From: Chloroflexi bacterium HGW-Chloroflexi-6
Lineage (GTDB): Bacteria; Chloroflexota; Anaerolineae; Anaerolineales; Villigracilaceae
Assembly (NCBI GenBank): GCA_002840685.1
Contig: PHBU01000013.1
Location: 1 to 64,000, forward strand
Length of the DNA stretch: 64,000 nucleotides
Direction: 5' to 3'
Part shown: piece after piece, positions 8,798 to 18,107 of the stretch
How the letters are laid out: every line of letters starts with the position of its first letter
Position numbering within the stretch: position 1 is the stretch's first letter
Notes under the pieces: generated by a model
What the model was told of the DNA's origin: nothing
Databases searched by the model: none
What the model saw: the letters and a program-made list of their open reading frames with translations, nothing else
Made by a program: the position numbers and the translations under genes

Positions 8798-8836
8798 AAA
8801 GGCGAGCCGCTCATCGTGGCGGCTCGCCTTTCTTTT
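8798..8836 (+). terminator. intrinsic terminator of the sigma operon
   Basis: AAAGGCGAGCCGC pairs with GCGGCTCGCCTTT, followed by CTTTTT. Confidence 0.88.
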
Positions 8837-8875
8837 TAAGCCGCATCGCCTTTAAGGGCGGGCTTGGCCAAATGT

Positions 8876-8881
8876 TATAAT
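8876..8881 (+). promoter_or_regulatory. -10 element before the C45 peptidase gene
   Basis: A perfect TATAAT lies 32 bp before the chosen start. No good -35 box was seen at standard spacing. Confidence 0.45.
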
Positions 8882-8913
8882 CTTGGTCGTATTGCCAAAT
8901 GGGAGCAAAGTTT

Positions 8914-10020
8914 ATGCAAAAAAATCCAAACACGACCCCGGTTCATAGCGAGCCGATACCAATGGTAAAGGTGGCAGGCTCACACCGTGAGATCGGACGA
9001 CAAATCGGCGAGGCTTTTCGCGGAAAAATCGTTCACAGCGTTGAGAATGCGCGCAATTTACTGGCTGAAGCCTACGAACAGTTGGAATTAACCTGGGATG
9101 GAGCCAAAAGCCAATCGCGCAAATACCTGCCATTCGCCGAGGAACGTTACCCGCAGTACGTGGATGAGATCCGCGGCATGGCCGAGGGGGCCAATGTAGA
9201 ATTCCAGGACCTGGTGACGCTGAACACGATGGAAGCGGTCACCACCGACGCCCTGCACCTGACGCGCTGCACCAGTATGGCGGTCAACGAAACCCGCACA
9301 GCGGACGGGCACGTGCTGGCTGCCCACAACGAAGACTGGGTTCCGGAAGACGAAGATGATGTTTACATCATCCATGCCCGGCCCGACGACGAGCCGCCTT
9401 TCCTGGCGATGAATTACGGCGGACTGTTGCCCAATATCGGTTTCAACGCGGCAGGCATGGCTCAGTTGATCGACTCGGTCTACCCGAACGACGCGCGCAT
9501 CGGCATCCCGCGCCTGGTGGTCGGGCGGGCGGTGCTGGCGGCCAGCAAACCGGATATTGCCATTCGACGGGCGATTGTGCCGCACCGCGCGGCAGGCTAC
9601 AACCACATCATCATTCACGAAAGCGGCGAAATTTACTCGGTGGAGGCTTCAGCCCTGCAATTCGACATGCTCTACGCCCATGACGGCTACATGACGCACA
9701 CCAACCACTATCTGACCGACCAGATGCGCGAAGTGGAAGACGGCCCGGAGGAATTGATCGCCTCTCGCGTGCGCTACCTGCGCGCCATGCGCCTGCTCAA
9801 GCAGGATCAGAAGCACACCATCAAATCGCTGCAGTCCATTCAGAAAGATCATGTCAATTTTTCCAATTCGATCTGCAATCATGCGGTCGATGACCATGAC
9901 CCGCTCGACCGCGAGAAAACCATCAACGCGCTGGTGATCGACCTGACCGCGCGCGAAATGCACATTGCCTGGGGCAACCCCTGCCAGAACACCTATCACA
10001 CCTACAGTCTGGATGAATGA
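8914..10020 (+). CDS. C45-family peptidase / acyl-coenzyme A:6-APA acyltransferase-like protein
   Basis: This 368-residue protein belongs to the N-terminal-nucleophile C45 family. The likely catalytic cysteine lies in TRCTSMAVN, followed by the family motif LAAHNEDW and later by NHYL and NSICNH. Members are auto-processed amidohydrolases or acyltransferases, and the physiological substrate of most bacterial homologs is unknown. MQKNPNT was preferred over an ATG 15 bp upstream because GGGAG then sits at normal ribosome-binding distance. The stop overlaps the manA start in ATGA, so the two genes are translationally coupled. Confidence 0.82.
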   Translation: MQKNPNTTPVHSEPIPMVKVAGSHREIGRQIGEAFRGKIVHSVENARNLLAEAYEQLELTWDGAKSQSRKYLPFAEERYPQYVDEIRGMAEGANVEFQDLVTLNTMEAVTTDALHLTRCTSMAVNETRTADGHVLAAHNEDWVPEDEDDVYIIHARPDDEPPFLAMNYGGLLPNIGFNAAGMAQLIDSVYPNDARIGIPRLVVGRAVLAASKPDIAIRRAIVPHRAAGYNHIIIHESGEIYSVEASALQFDMLYAHDGYMTHTNHYLTDQMREVEDGPEELIASRVRYLRAMRLLKQDQKHTIKSLQSIQKDHVNFSNSICNHAVDDHDPLDREKTINALVIDLTAREMHIAWGNPCQNTYHTYSLDE

Positions 10021-10955
10021 CCATGAAAATCGCACCCTTAACCTTAAAAGCCACCATCCGCAATTACGTCTGGGGAGGCCGCGCCCTGCAAGCGCTGGCC
10101 AGCCCGGACACGGCAGCCGAGACCCCGATCGCCGAAGTTTGGGCGGTTTATGAGCATAACCAGGTTGCCAGCGGCCCCTTTGCCGGAAAGACCCTGGCCG
10201 AAATACTCCAGGACCACGGCGATGAAATCCTGGGGACGAAGGGCAACGGGCGCTTTCCGCTGTTGATCAAACTGCTCGACTGCGCGCGCTGGCTCTCATT
10301 GCAAGTCCACCCCAACGACGAGATGGCCGTCAAACTGGAAGGGCCGGGTTTCATGGGCAAAACCGAGGCCTGGTACATCCTGGAAGCGGAAGAGAAGGCC
10401 GAATTAATTGCCGGCATCAAGGAAAACACCTCCGCTGAAGCGCTGGCTGAGGCCATCCGCGGCGGCGAAAAAATTCTGGAGTTGGTGGAGTATCACAACG
10501 TTGGCAAGGGTGACACGGTTTTCATGCCGGCCCGCACCATCCACGCCCTCGGGCCGGGATTGCTGGTTTACGAAGTTCAGCAAACCTCCGACCTGACCTA
10601 TCGCGTTTTCGACTGGAACCGCCCGATGACCGGCGGGCGCGAGCTGCACATCGACAAATCGCTGGCGGTCAGCGACCCGCAAGCCCGCGGACAGATCCGC
10701 CGGGCCGGCCAGGCTGGCTCCAGTCTGATAACCTGCGATTACTTCCATCTCGAGCGCCTGACCGCGCCCGAGATGCGCGACACGCGCGGAGAAAGTTTCC
10801 ACGCCCTGACCGTCATCAGCGGCCAAGCGCAGTTGCAGACCGAACACGGTGTTCAGACGCTCAAACAATTCGACTCGGTCATCATCCCGGCCGGGTTGGG
10901 CAAATATGAATTGCAAGGTGATTTCCAGATTTTGTGTTCGTCGGTGGGATCGTAG
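10017..10955 (+). CDS. manA: mannose-6-phosphate isomerase, class I
   Basis: This protein of about 312 residues interconverts mannose-6-phosphate and fructose-6-phosphate. The cupin zinc ligands are visible as QVHPND, KTEAWYIL (Glu) and TIHALG. The N-terminal WGGRALQ and C-terminal IPAGLGKYEL fit the short bacterial type I enzymes. It overlaps the C45 peptidase gene by 4 bp; an alternative start two codons later (MKIAP) is equally possible. It probably supplies mannose-6-phosphate for sugar-nucleotide or glycan synthesis. Confidence 0.9.
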   Translation: MTMKIAPLTLKATIRNYVWGGRALQALASPDTAAETPIAEVWAVYEHNQVASGPFAGKTLAEILQDHGDEILGTKGNGRFPLLIKLLDCARWLSLQVHPNDEMAVKLEGPGFMGKTEAWYILEAEEKAELIAGIKENTSAEALAEAIRGGEKILELVEYHNVGKGDTVFMPARTIHALGPGLLVYEVQQTSDLTYRVFDWNRPMTGGRELHIDKSLAVSDPQARGQIRRAGQAGSSLITCDYFHLERLTAPEMRDTRGESFHALTVISGQAQLQTEHGVQTLKQFDSVIIPAGLGKYELQGDFQILCSSVGS

Positions 10956-10957
10956 TA

Positions 10958-10986
10958 GTAGGGGCGACGCAATGCGTCGCCCCTAC
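10958..10986. repeat. 13-bp palindromic repeat (REP-like)
   Basis: GTAGGGGCGACGC and its exact complement are separated by AAT. This GGGGCGACGC palindrome resembles dispersed intergenic repeats found in many bacterial genomes. It lies directly after manA and before a separate terminator. Confidence 0.7.
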
Positions 10987-11015
10987 CTCGTCATACAAAT
11001 TGTCCCCAAGACCAG

Positions 11016-11046
11016 AGAGCCTTTCCATCCGAAAGGCTCTTTTTTC
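11016..11046 (+). terminator. intrinsic terminator after manA
   Basis: AGAGCCTTTC pairs with GAAAGGCTCT across the loop CATCC and is followed by TTTTT. Confidence 0.9.
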
Positions 11047-11056
11047 ATACAGACGG

Positions 11057-11062
11057 TATAAT
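11057..11062 (+). promoter_or_regulatory. -10 element before menG/ubiE
   Basis: A perfect TATAAT lies 28 bp before the ATG, just after the upstream terminator. No clear -35 was identified. Confidence 0.45.
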
Positions 11063-11090
11063 TCAGCCCTACCACGGAGGACCCCCCAAA

Positions 11091-11786
11091 ATGACCCAAC
11101 TCAGCGGCCCAGAAAAGGCCCGTTATGTGCAGGATATTTTTACCCGTATCGCTCCCCGCTATGATTTGATGAACCGCTTGATGACCGGCGGGCAGGATGT
11201 GCGCTGGCGCAAAGAAGTCATCCGCCGCGCCGGGCTGCAACCAAATGCCAGCCTGCTCGATCTCGGCTCGGGGACCGGCGATCTGGCTCGCGAGGCGCTC
11301 GCCCAACAGCCGACCGCCCGCGTCACCGCCGCCGATTTCACCCTCGAGATGATGCGCGCCGGGCGCAAACCCGGCGATGCTTTTGGCTGGTCAAGCGCCG
11401 ACGCGCTCTCGCTGCCCTTTCAGTCCGCTTCCTTCGACGCGGTCGTTTCCGGCTTCCTGATGCGGAATGTTGTCGACAGCCTGCAAGCCCTGCGCGAACA
11501 GTTGCGCGTGCTCAAACCCGGCGGGCGGATCGTCATCCTCGACACCACCCGCCCCAAACGCAACCTGCTCAGCCCTTTCATCTGGATTCACCTGCACGTC
11601 ATCATCCCGACCCTCGGCACACTGCTCTCCGGCCAGCGCGACGCCTACACCTACCTGCCCGATTCGACCGAAGCCTTCCTGAGCGCCGAAGAACTGGCCG
11701 CGCGCATGGCCGCCGCCGGATTCCGCGAAATTGGTTACAAACGCCTGATGTTCGGAACAATTGCCATGCACTGGGGACAGAAATAA
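11091..11786 (+). CDS. menG: demethylmenaquinone methyltransferase (MenG/UbiE)
   Basis: This 231-residue class I methyltransferase performs the last methylation in menaquinone synthesis. UbiE signatures are clear: FTRIAPRYDLMNRLMTGG at the N-terminus, the SAM loop DLGSGTGDLA, FLMRNVVD in the middle, and the C-terminal YTYLPDSTEAF. A GGAGG site precedes the ATG. Two further methyltransferase genes follow in the same direction. Menaquinone use agrees with an anaerobic or facultative respiratory lifestyle. Confidence 0.93.
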   Translation: MTQLSGPEKARYVQDIFTRIAPRYDLMNRLMTGGQDVRWRKEVIRRAGLQPNASLLDLGSGTGDLAREALAQQPTARVTAADFTLEMMRAGRKPGDAFGWSSADALSLPFQSASFDAVVSGFLMRNVVDSLQALREQLRVLKPGGRIVILDTTRPKRNLLSPFIWIHLHVIIPTLGTLLSGQRDAYTYLPDSTEAFLSAEELAARMAAAGFREIGYKRLMFGTIAMHWGQK

Positions 11787-11789
11787 ATC

Positions 11790-12527
11790 ATGACTGAAGA
11801 ACGCAATCTCGAAAAAGCCGCCCTGCGCGGCGAACCGTCCTACGTCTGGCGTGCAGGGCAGAAACGCCGCCTGGGCATGATCCTGAGCGCAGCCGGGGAC
11901 CGCGTCCGCGGCCAGATCCTCGAAAACGGCTGCGGCGTGGGCATGTACGTCGAACACCTGACGCCCTTTGGCGGCCAGATCTTCGGCCTGGAATATGATT
12001 TCGAACGCGCTGCCGAGGCCGCCGTCCGTTCTGCGCGCATTCTGAACGCCGCTGGCGAACACCTGCCTTACCCGGCCGCATCCTTCGACCTGATCCTGAG
12101 CCACGAAGTGCTCGAACACGTTGCCGACGACCGCCTGGCCGCCGCCGAGATGGCGCGCGTGCTCAAACCCGGTGGGCGGGCGATCATTTTCGTCCCCAAC
12201 CGCGGCTACCCCTTCGAAACGCACGGCATCTACTGGCGCGGCAAATACCATTTTGGCAACATTCCGCTCGTCAACTATCTGCCGCGCCGCTGGCGCGACC
12301 GGCTCGCCCCGCACGTGCGCGTCTACTCGAGCAAAGACATGCAAGACCTGTTCGCGGGCCTGCCCGTGCGCGTTGTCGAACGCAGTGTGGTTTTCGGGGC
12401 CTACGACAACATCATCGCCCGTTTCGGCTCGGCGGGCAAATTCTTGCGTTCGGCCCTGCAATTTCTTGAGAAAACACCCCTGCAAGGCCTTGGCCTGTCC
12501 CATTTTTGGGTCGTGGAAAAACAATAA
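11790..12527 (+). CDS. class I SAM-dependent methyltransferase
   Basis: This 245-residue protein has the SAM-binding motif LENGCGVGMYVEHL and the acidic residue of motif II in GLEYDF, followed by the post-motif FDLILSHEVLEHVADD of the UbiE/COQ5-like class. The last 90 residues carry YLPRRWRDRLAPHVRVYS, which resembles glycan- or lipid-modifying methyltransferases, but no substrate can be assigned. It starts 3 bp after menG and overlaps the next methyltransferase, so the three form one transcription unit. Confidence 0.82.
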   Translation: MTEERNLEKAALRGEPSYVWRAGQKRRLGMILSAAGDRVRGQILENGCGVGMYVEHLTPFGGQIFGLEYDFERAAEAAVRSARILNAAGEHLPYPAASFDLILSHEVLEHVADDRLAAAEMARVLKPGGRAIIFVPNRGYPFETHGIYWRGKYHFGNIPLVNYLPRRWRDRLAPHVRVYSSKDMQDLFAGLPVRVVERSVVFGAYDNIIARFGSAGKFLRSALQFLEKTPLQGLGLSHFWVVEKQ

Positions 12528-13141
12528 ACGCCGAATTTTCAGACTTTCTCGAGATCCAGACCCGCACCGCCTGGGGACGGACCCTGGCGGAATTTGCGGA
12601 TTGGTGCGCCCCTCAAGCCGGGACGCTGCTCCTCGACCTCGGTTGCGGCCCCGGCCTGCTCCCGGCGCTCTTCACCCGGCGCTTCGGCTGCCGCGCGATC
12701 GGCATCGACTACGACCCGGCCTTGCTCGCCGCTGCCCAGGTTCCCGTTGCCTGCGCCGACGCCTACTGTTTGCCATTTCCCCCGTCCAGCTTCGATTTTC
12801 TGACCGCAACCAACGTTATCTTCCTGTTGGGCGACCCACTGCGCGCCCTGCGTGAATGCCGCCGCATCCTGAAAGACGATGGCCGCCTGGCCCTACTCAA
12901 CCCATCCGAGCATCTGACCGTTGCCGCCGCCACAGCCCTGGCTGAAGAGCGCGGACTGCAGGGCAAGAACCGCGAGTCCCTGCTCAGTTGGGCCAAACGC
13001 GCCGAAAAATACGGCTCCTGGACCGAAGAACACGCCCGGCAAATGCTGCGCAAAGCCGGTTTTGACCTGCTCGAAACAGCTCTCAAAGTCGGGCCCGGCT
13101 TCGCGCAACTGTCCAGGGCGAAAAAATCCTTTACAACTTAG
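12506..13141 (+). CDS. class I SAM-dependent methyltransferase
   Basis: This protein of about 211 residues contains the SAM loop LDLGCGPGLLPAL and the acidic motif IGIDYDP, then FDFLTATNVIFLLGDPLRAL. The start is uncertain: the longest form uses TTG and overlaps the previous gene by 22 bp, and no later start has a good ribosome-binding site. It is the third methyltransferase of the menG operon. The substrate is unknown. Confidence 0.78.
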   Translation: MGRGKTINAEFSDFLEIQTRTAWGRTLAEFADWCAPQAGTLLLDLGCGPGLLPALFTRRFGCRAIGIDYDPALLAAAQVPVACADAYCLPFPPSSFDFLTATNVIFLLGDPLRALRECRRILKDDGRLALLNPSEHLTVAAATALAEERGLQGKNRESLLSWAKRAEKYGSWTEEHARQMLRKAGFDLLETALKVGPGFAQLSRAKKSFTT

Positions 13142-13194
13142 GCTTATTTGTAACGTATAATTTGTCATTGAGCCGCATAGTGAAAGGATATTCC

Positions 13195-13695
13195 ATGCCC
13201 CAGATCGACACGCTTGTCCAAAATTTTCTTGCTCAAAAATCGATCGCTGTGGTCGGCGTCTCGACCAAGCGCGAAACCGGCTGCAACCTGAGTTATGACA
13301 AATTCAAGGCCGCCGGGTACACCGTTTACGCCGTCAGCCCCAACGCGACAGAATTCCAGGGCGCCCCATGCTACCCCGACCTGAAATCCATCCCACAAAA
13401 ACCGGATGCCGTCTTCATCTTTGCCAGCCCAAAAGTGACCGATCTGGTTGTGCGCCAGGCGGTCGAACTCGGCGTAAAGCACGTCTGGATGCACTGCATG
13501 ATGGGAACCAAACCCGGCCTGGCCGCTGAAATGACCAGCGTCTCACAAGAAGCCGTGCAGCTGTGCCGCGAAAACGGCATCGAGGTCATCCCTGGCTCCT
13601 GCCCGGCCCAATTCCTGAATCCCGATTTCGGTCACAAATTGATGCGCGGTCTGTGGCGGCTGATGGGCAACATGAAAATCGAGCAGCCAGCCTGA
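13195..13695 (+). CDS. CoA-binding protein (YccU family)
   Basis: This 166-residue protein has the Rossmann-type CoA-binding domain: SIAVVGVSTKRETG near residue 17, YAVSPNATEFQG, and PDAVFIFASPKVT. It is as long as typical stand-alone YccU/CoA_binding_2 proteins, whose physiological role is unknown. A -10 TATAAT lies 34 bp upstream of the ATG (13156-13161), and AAAGGA serves as ribosome-binding site. Confidence 0.88.
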   Translation: MPQIDTLVQNFLAQKSIAVVGVSTKRETGCNLSYDKFKAAGYTVYAVSPNATEFQGAPCYPDLKSIPQKPDAVFIFASPKVTDLVVRQAVELGVKHVWMHCMMGTKPGLAAEMTSVSQEAVQLCRENGIEVIPGSCPAQFLNPDFGHKLMRGLWRLMGNMKIEQPA

Positions 13696-13721
13696 CCCTC
13701 ATAAAAATGCGCCTTCATTCT

Positions 13722-13752
13722 GGCCTGCCCGCGCGGCAGGCCTGTTTTGTTT
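13722..13752 (+). terminator. intrinsic terminator
   Basis: GGCCTGCC pairs with GGCAGGCC and is followed by TGTTTTGTTT. Confidence 0.75.
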
Positions 13753-13839
13753 GGCCGAGCGTTTATAAAAATATCGCCAGAAAAAAACGCGTCCAAATTT
13801 TTGCGGTAAAATTACGGGACTTAATCTAAAGGATGTTTC

Positions 13840-14760
13840 GTGTTTGAAATTTTATTTCTAGGAACCTCAGCATCAGCGCCCTCGGCCCGCCGAGGGCTTT
13901 CGGCGTTAATCGTAAAACACAACGAGTTTCGTTTCCTGATCGATTGTGGCGAAGGCACCCAACGCCAGATCTTGCAATCGGGCATCGGTTTCAAGCAAAT
14001 CAACCGCATCCTGCTCACCCACGGTCACCTCGACCACATTCTCGGCCTGGGCGGGCTGATGTCCACATTTATGCGCTGGGAATCGATCGAGCAGCTTGAG
14101 ATATTCGGCGGCAGAAGCACCCTCGAACGGGTAAAGCTCCTGGTCAACGAGGTTGTTCTGGGCGGAAAAAAAGCCCCCATGCCGCTCTACTATCGTGAGA
14201 TCGGCCCCGGCGTACTGATCGATGAAGATGATTTCACCGTCACGGCTTTTCCCGTCACCCACCGCGGCCCCGACTGCCTGGGATACTGCTTCGAGGAAAA
14301 AGCCCGCCGGCCCTTCCTGGCCGAAAAAGCGGATGCGCTCAGGGTGCCTTTTGGCCCCCAACGCCGGGACCTGGTCAACGGGCAGCCGATCACGCTCGAA
14401 GATGGACGCATCGTCAACCCCGAAGAGGTGCTCGGTCCGCTTCAGCGCGGGACGAAGCTGGTGGTGGTCGGCGACACCGGCCGCACCGATGACCTGCTCG
14501 AAATCGCACACGACGCCGATGGGCTGGTGATCGAAGGCACTTATCTCGATGAAGACGCTGAAATGGCGCGCCAGTTTGCGCACATGACCGCCCGCGGCGC
14601 AGCGGAACTGGCCTTAAAAGCCGGGGTCAAACAGTTAATTCTGACTCATATTTCACGCCGCTACCGTGAAAAGGATGTGATCGCCGAATTGCAGTCGATC
14701 CTGCCTACGGCAGTAGTGGCGCGTGACTTCGATAATTTCGCCATCAAACGCGAAATTTAA
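13840..14760 (+). CDS. rnz: ribonuclease Z
   Basis: This 306-residue metallo-beta-lactamase-fold nuclease removes 3' trailers from tRNA precursors. The zinc motif THGHLDHILGL is intact, with further ligands expected in VTHRGPDC, VGDTGRTDD and LTHISRRY. The length matches short-form bacterial RNase Z. It uses a GTG start. The gene stands alone between a terminator and the convergent mutase gene. Confidence 0.92.
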   Translation: MFEILFLGTSASAPSARRGLSALIVKHNEFRFLIDCGEGTQRQILQSGIGFKQINRILLTHGHLDHILGLGGLMSTFMRWESIEQLEIFGGRSTLERVKLLVNEVVLGGKKAPMPLYYREIGPGVLIDEDDFTVTAFPVTHRGPDCLGYCFEEKARRPFLAEKADALRVPFGPQRRDLVNGQPITLEDGRIVNPEEVLGPLQRGTKLVVVGDTGRTDDLLEIAHDADGLVIEGTYLDEDAEMARQFAHMTARGAAELALKAGVKQLILTHISRRYREKDVIAELQSILPTAVVARDFDNFAIKREI

Positions 14761-14787
14761 GTAATTCAGCGTATCTGGGGTTAAAGC

Positions 14788-14834
14788 AAGTGTCAGAGGC
14801 CAGGTAACATTACCTGTCATCTGACACTTTTAAT
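14788..14834. terminator. bidirectional terminator between rnz and the mutase gene
   Basis: AAGTGTCAGA pairs with TCTGACACTT and encloses a second inner hairpin (CAGGTAA/TTACCTG). A T run follows on the plus strand. It separates two convergent genes. Confidence 0.75.
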
Positions 14835-14853
14835 TATCTTCTTCTTTCCGTTC

Positions 14854-16533
14854 TTAAATCCAGGTCGGTTCCTCGTAGACGCCAAATGCTTCTTTCATCA
14901 CGCCAATCATTTCACCAAGGGTGGCATAGGCGCGGACAGCTTCCAGGATATAAGGCATGGTATTTTCAGTGCCCTGGCAGGCGGTCCGCAGTTGATCGAG
15001 GGCCTGCGCGACCCGGCCCGGGTCGCGCTCGCGGCGGACCTGCTCCAGCCGCGACAGCTGGCGCCGATAGCCTTGCGGGTCCATCGCCAGGATCGGCACA
15101 GAGGGGGTTTTCCCATCCACATAGGCGTTGACGCCCACGATGCGCCGCTCCCCTGAATCGGTTTCGCGCTGATACAGGTAGGCCGCATCCGAGATCTCGC
15201 TCTGGAAAAAGCCCTTGTCGATGGCCGGAAGCACGCCTCCCAGGGCCTCGATGCGTTGAAAATACGCATACGCCTGGGCTTCGATCTGATCGGTCTGGGC
15301 TTCAACGAAGAACGAGCCGCCCAACGGGTCGACAGTATTGGTCACGCCCGACTCTTCGGCAATGATCTGCTGGGTGCGCAGGGCGATCGTGACAGCATGT
15401 TCCGAGGGCAGCGCCAGGGCTTCGTCGAGACTGTTGGTGTGCAGGGATTGCGTCCCGCCCAGGACGGCCGCCAGGGCTTGCAGCGCCACCCGCACCACGT
15501 TATTTTCAGGCTGTTGAGCGGTCAGCGAGACACCCGCTGTCTGGGTGTGGAAACGCAGCAGCCACGAGCGCGGATTTTTTGCGCCAAAGGTTTCACGCAT
15601 TTCGCGGGCCCAGATCCGGCGCGCCGCGCGGTATTTGGCAATTTCCTCAAAGAAGTCGTTGTGGGCGTTGAAGAAGAACGACAGGCGCGGGGCGAATTCG
15701 TCCACATCCATGCCGCGCGCGATGCCCCAGCGCACATACTCCAGCCCATCGGCCAGGGTGAAGGCCAACTCCTGGGCGGCGGTCGAACCGGCCTCGCGGA
15801 TATGGTAGCCGCTGATCGAGATGGTATTCCACTGCGGGACGGATTGTGCGCCAAACTCCATCGTATCGACCACCAGCCGCATCGACGGTTCGGGGGGAAA
15901 GATGTATTCCTTCTGGGCGATAAATTCTTTCAGGATGTCGTTTTGGGTTGTGCCGCGCAATTGCTCGGGGCGCACGCCCTGCTTCTCAGCGGCGGCAATG
16001 TACATGGCCCAGATAATGGCGGCGGGTGAGTTGATCGTCATGCTGCAGGAAACCTTGTCGAGCGGGATCCCGTCCAGCAAAATTTCCATATCTTTGAGCG
16101 AAGAGATCGCCACACCGCATTTGCCAAATTCGCCCAAGGCTTCGGGCGCGTCGGTATCGTAGCCCATCAGGGTCGCCAGGTCGAAGGCAATGCTCAGGCC
16201 GGTCTGGCCCTGCGAAAGCAAGTATTTGAAGCGGGCATTGGTTTCCTCGGCGGTGCCAAACCCGGCAAACATGCGCATTGTCCACAATTTGGAACGGTGC
16301 AGGGTCGGGTGAACACCGCGCGTATACGGATACTGACCAGGGTGGCCCAGGTCGCGTTCATAATCCAGATTTTCGGTGTCGAGCGGGGTATACAGGCGGC
16401 GGACCGGTTCAGACGAAGTTGTGATAAATTGCCTGCGGCGTTCGGGCAGAACACTGAGCGCCCTGGCCAGGTCAGCCTGTTCCCAGTTTTTGAAGGAATC
16501 CTTCAACGCGGCCAGCTTTTGGCGATCATACAT
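14854..16533 (-). CDS. methylmalonyl-CoA mutase, large subunit catalytic domain
   Basis: This 559-residue protein is the TIM-barrel catalytic part of an acyl-CoA mutase. It shows [55 protein letters not shown] and [20 protein letters not shown], all typical of methylmalonyl-CoA mutase. It ends before any cobalamin-binding domain, so it needs a separate small B12-binding subunit, which is not in this window. The reaction interconverts methylmalonyl-CoA and succinyl-CoA in propionate or branched-chain metabolism. That would fit downstream of a branched-chain 2-oxoacid oxidoreductase. Confidence 0.92.
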   Translation of the reverse strand: MYDRQKLAALKDSFKNWEQADLARALSVLPERRRQFITTSSEPVRRLYTPLDTENLDYERDLGHPGQYPYTRGVHPTLHRSKLWTMRMFAGFGTAEETNARFKYLLSQGQTGLSIAFDLATLMGYDTDAPEALGEFGKCGVAISSLKDMEILLDGIPLDKVSCSMTINSPAAIIWAMYIAAAEKQGVRPEQLRGTTQNDILKEFIAQKEYIFPPEPSMRLVVDTMEFGAQSVPQWNTISISGYHIREAGSTAAQELAFTLADGLEYVRWGIARGMDVDEFAPRLSFFFNAHNDFFEEIAKYRAARRIWAREMRETFGAKNPRSWLLRFHTQTAGVSLTAQQPENNVVRVALQALAAVLGGTQSLHTNSLDEALALPSEHAVTIALRTQQIIAEESGVTNTVDPLGGSFFVEAQTDQIEAQAYAYFQRIEALGGVLPAIDKGFFQSEISDAAYLYQRETDSGERRIVGVNAYVDGKTPSVPILAMDPQGYRRQLSRLEQVRRERDPGRVAQALDQLRTACQGTENTMPYILEAVRAYATLGEMIGVMKEAFGVYEEPTWI

Positions 16534-16706
16534 GGCTTTCTCCTCTTTTATCCGTTTGGCGAATATGGATAAATTATACCGTTTTACGAGGCGCTTTGCA
16601 TGAGCGAGGCATTAAGAGTGGATTCTCAAAAGAATCCTGCATTTTCACAAAACAGGATTATAATAATCGTAATTTGTATAAAGATATTTATAAAACGGAG
16701 GCGCTA

Positions 16707-18107
16707 ATGTTCATCAACCGCAAAGCCGAGCTGGAACTCCTGACCCAGTTGTATACCTCTGAGCGGGCCGAGTTGTTTGTGCTGTATGGCCGGCGCAGAG
16801 TGGGCAAAACCGAATTGCTGCGCGCCTTTTGCAAAGATAAACCCCACCTATTTTTTATTGCCACGCTCAGCGCAGACGGCGAACAGCTATCCACCTTTTC
16901 ACAGCAAATCTGGGCTTTTACCCATCCAGAAACCCCGGCCGGTTTTACGTTTCCATCATGGGATGCGGCTTTTCGCGCGCTGGCAGACCTGCCAGGGCAG
17001 CCAATTGTCGTTCTGGATGAGTTTACCTATCTGATCAGCGGCAACAAAGCCATCCCGTCCATTTTGCAAAAAGCCTGGGATGAGCGGCTGAAGGACACCC
17101 GCATAAAGCTGATCTTGTGCGGTTCGTATATCGGCATGATGGAAACTGAAGTGCTGGGCTACCAGGCGCCGCTCTACGGACGGCGCACCCACAGCACCCT
17201 GCTTGACCCGCTCGATCTGCCTTCGGCGGCACAGTTTTTCCCAAGCTATACAGCAGATGAGCAGTTCCTGGCCTGGGCAGTGCTCGGCGGAATGCCCTAT
17301 TATCTGCGGACTTTCAGCGATCAAAAAAATATTTTTACCAATATCCGCCAGCATATTCTGGATTCGCAAACCGGCGAGTTATTCAATGAGCCGCGCCTGC
17401 TTTTGATGGAAGAACTGCGCGAACCGCGCAATTATTTTTCGATCCTGCGCGCCATTGCCCAGGGCAATACCCGTTTGAATGAAATTGCCACGACCTCGGG
17501 GGTCGGCACGGTCAACATGGTCGCGCGCTATTTGGATCTTCTCCAGCAGATGCGCCTGGTTACGCGCCGCGTCCCGGCAACTGAATTTCAACCCGAGAAG
17601 AGCAAACGCGGCATCTATCAGATCGATGATCATTTTCTGCGCTTCTGGTTCCGCTATGTGCAGCCCAATCAAAGCTCCCTCGATCTTGGGCTGGCAGACG
17701 CGATCCTCGACCAGCGGGTGCGGCCAGACCTGGAGCATTTTGCCGCGACCGCCTTTGAGGAAGCCTCCCGGCATTACGTGGCCCGGCTGGCCCGTCAGGG
17801 CAAGATCCCTTTCGTGCCGGAGCGAATCGGGGCCTGGTGGGAGCGCGAGGCCGAGATCGATGTGCTTGCCATCAGCCGCACCGAAAAACAAGCCCTAGTT
17901 GGGGAGTGCAAGTGGTCTGTCAACCCGGTTGGGGTCAACATTCTGGATGATCTGCAGCACAAAGCGCATGCTCTCCTGCGGGAAGGAGAGATCGCGCAAT
18001 TGCACTACGCGCTTTTCTCCCGCTCCGGCTTTACCCCGGCTCTGGAAGCGCGCGCACAGAACGAGAATGTTGCCCTTTATCGTGTCGAGGAGATCGTTGC
18101 CTTATGA
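16707..18107 (+). CDS. AAA ATPase of the archaeal-type family with C-terminal nuclease-like (DUF234) domain
   Basis: This 466-residue protein has a P-loop (YGRRRVGKTELL, about residue 25), a Walker B aspartate in VVLDEF (about residue 100) and a sensor-like LILCGSYIGMM. The middle holds a winged-helix region. The C-terminus shows EIDVLAI followed by LVGECKW, matching the D...ExK core of PD-(D/E)xK nucleases seen in DUF234. The start follows ACGGAGGCG. Its stop overlaps the next gene in ATGA, so it is coupled to the helicase. Family members are often called archaeal ATPases and lack a firm role. With the helicase it could form a DNA-processing or defence module, which is inference. Confidence 0.82.
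   Translation: MFINRKAELELLTQLYTSERAELFVLYGRRRVGKTELLRAFCKDKPHLFFIATLSADGEQLSTFSQQIWAFTHPETPAGFTFPSWDAAFRALADLPGQPIVVLDEFTYLISGNKAIPSILQKAWDERLKDTRIKLILCGSYIGMMETEVLGYQAPLYGRRTHSTLLDPLDLPSAAQFFPSYTADEQFLAWAVLGGMPYYLRTFSDQKNIFTNIRQHILDSQTGELFNEPRLLLMEELREPRNYFSILRAIAQGNTRLNEIATTSGVGTVNMVARYLDLLQQMRLVTRRVPATEFQPEKSKRGIYQIDDHFLRFWFRYVQPNQSSLDLGLADAILDQRVRPDLEHFAATAFEEASRHYVARLARQGKIPFVPERIGAWWEREAEIDVLAISRTEKQALVGECKWSVNPVGVNILDDLQHKAHALLREGEIAQLHYALFSRSGFTPALEARAQNENVALYRVEEIVAL

Noticed and set aside
11391-12524. 377-residue minus-strand frame across two methyltransferases
   Set aside because: It is a composition shadow: both plus-strand genes have clear SAM motifs.
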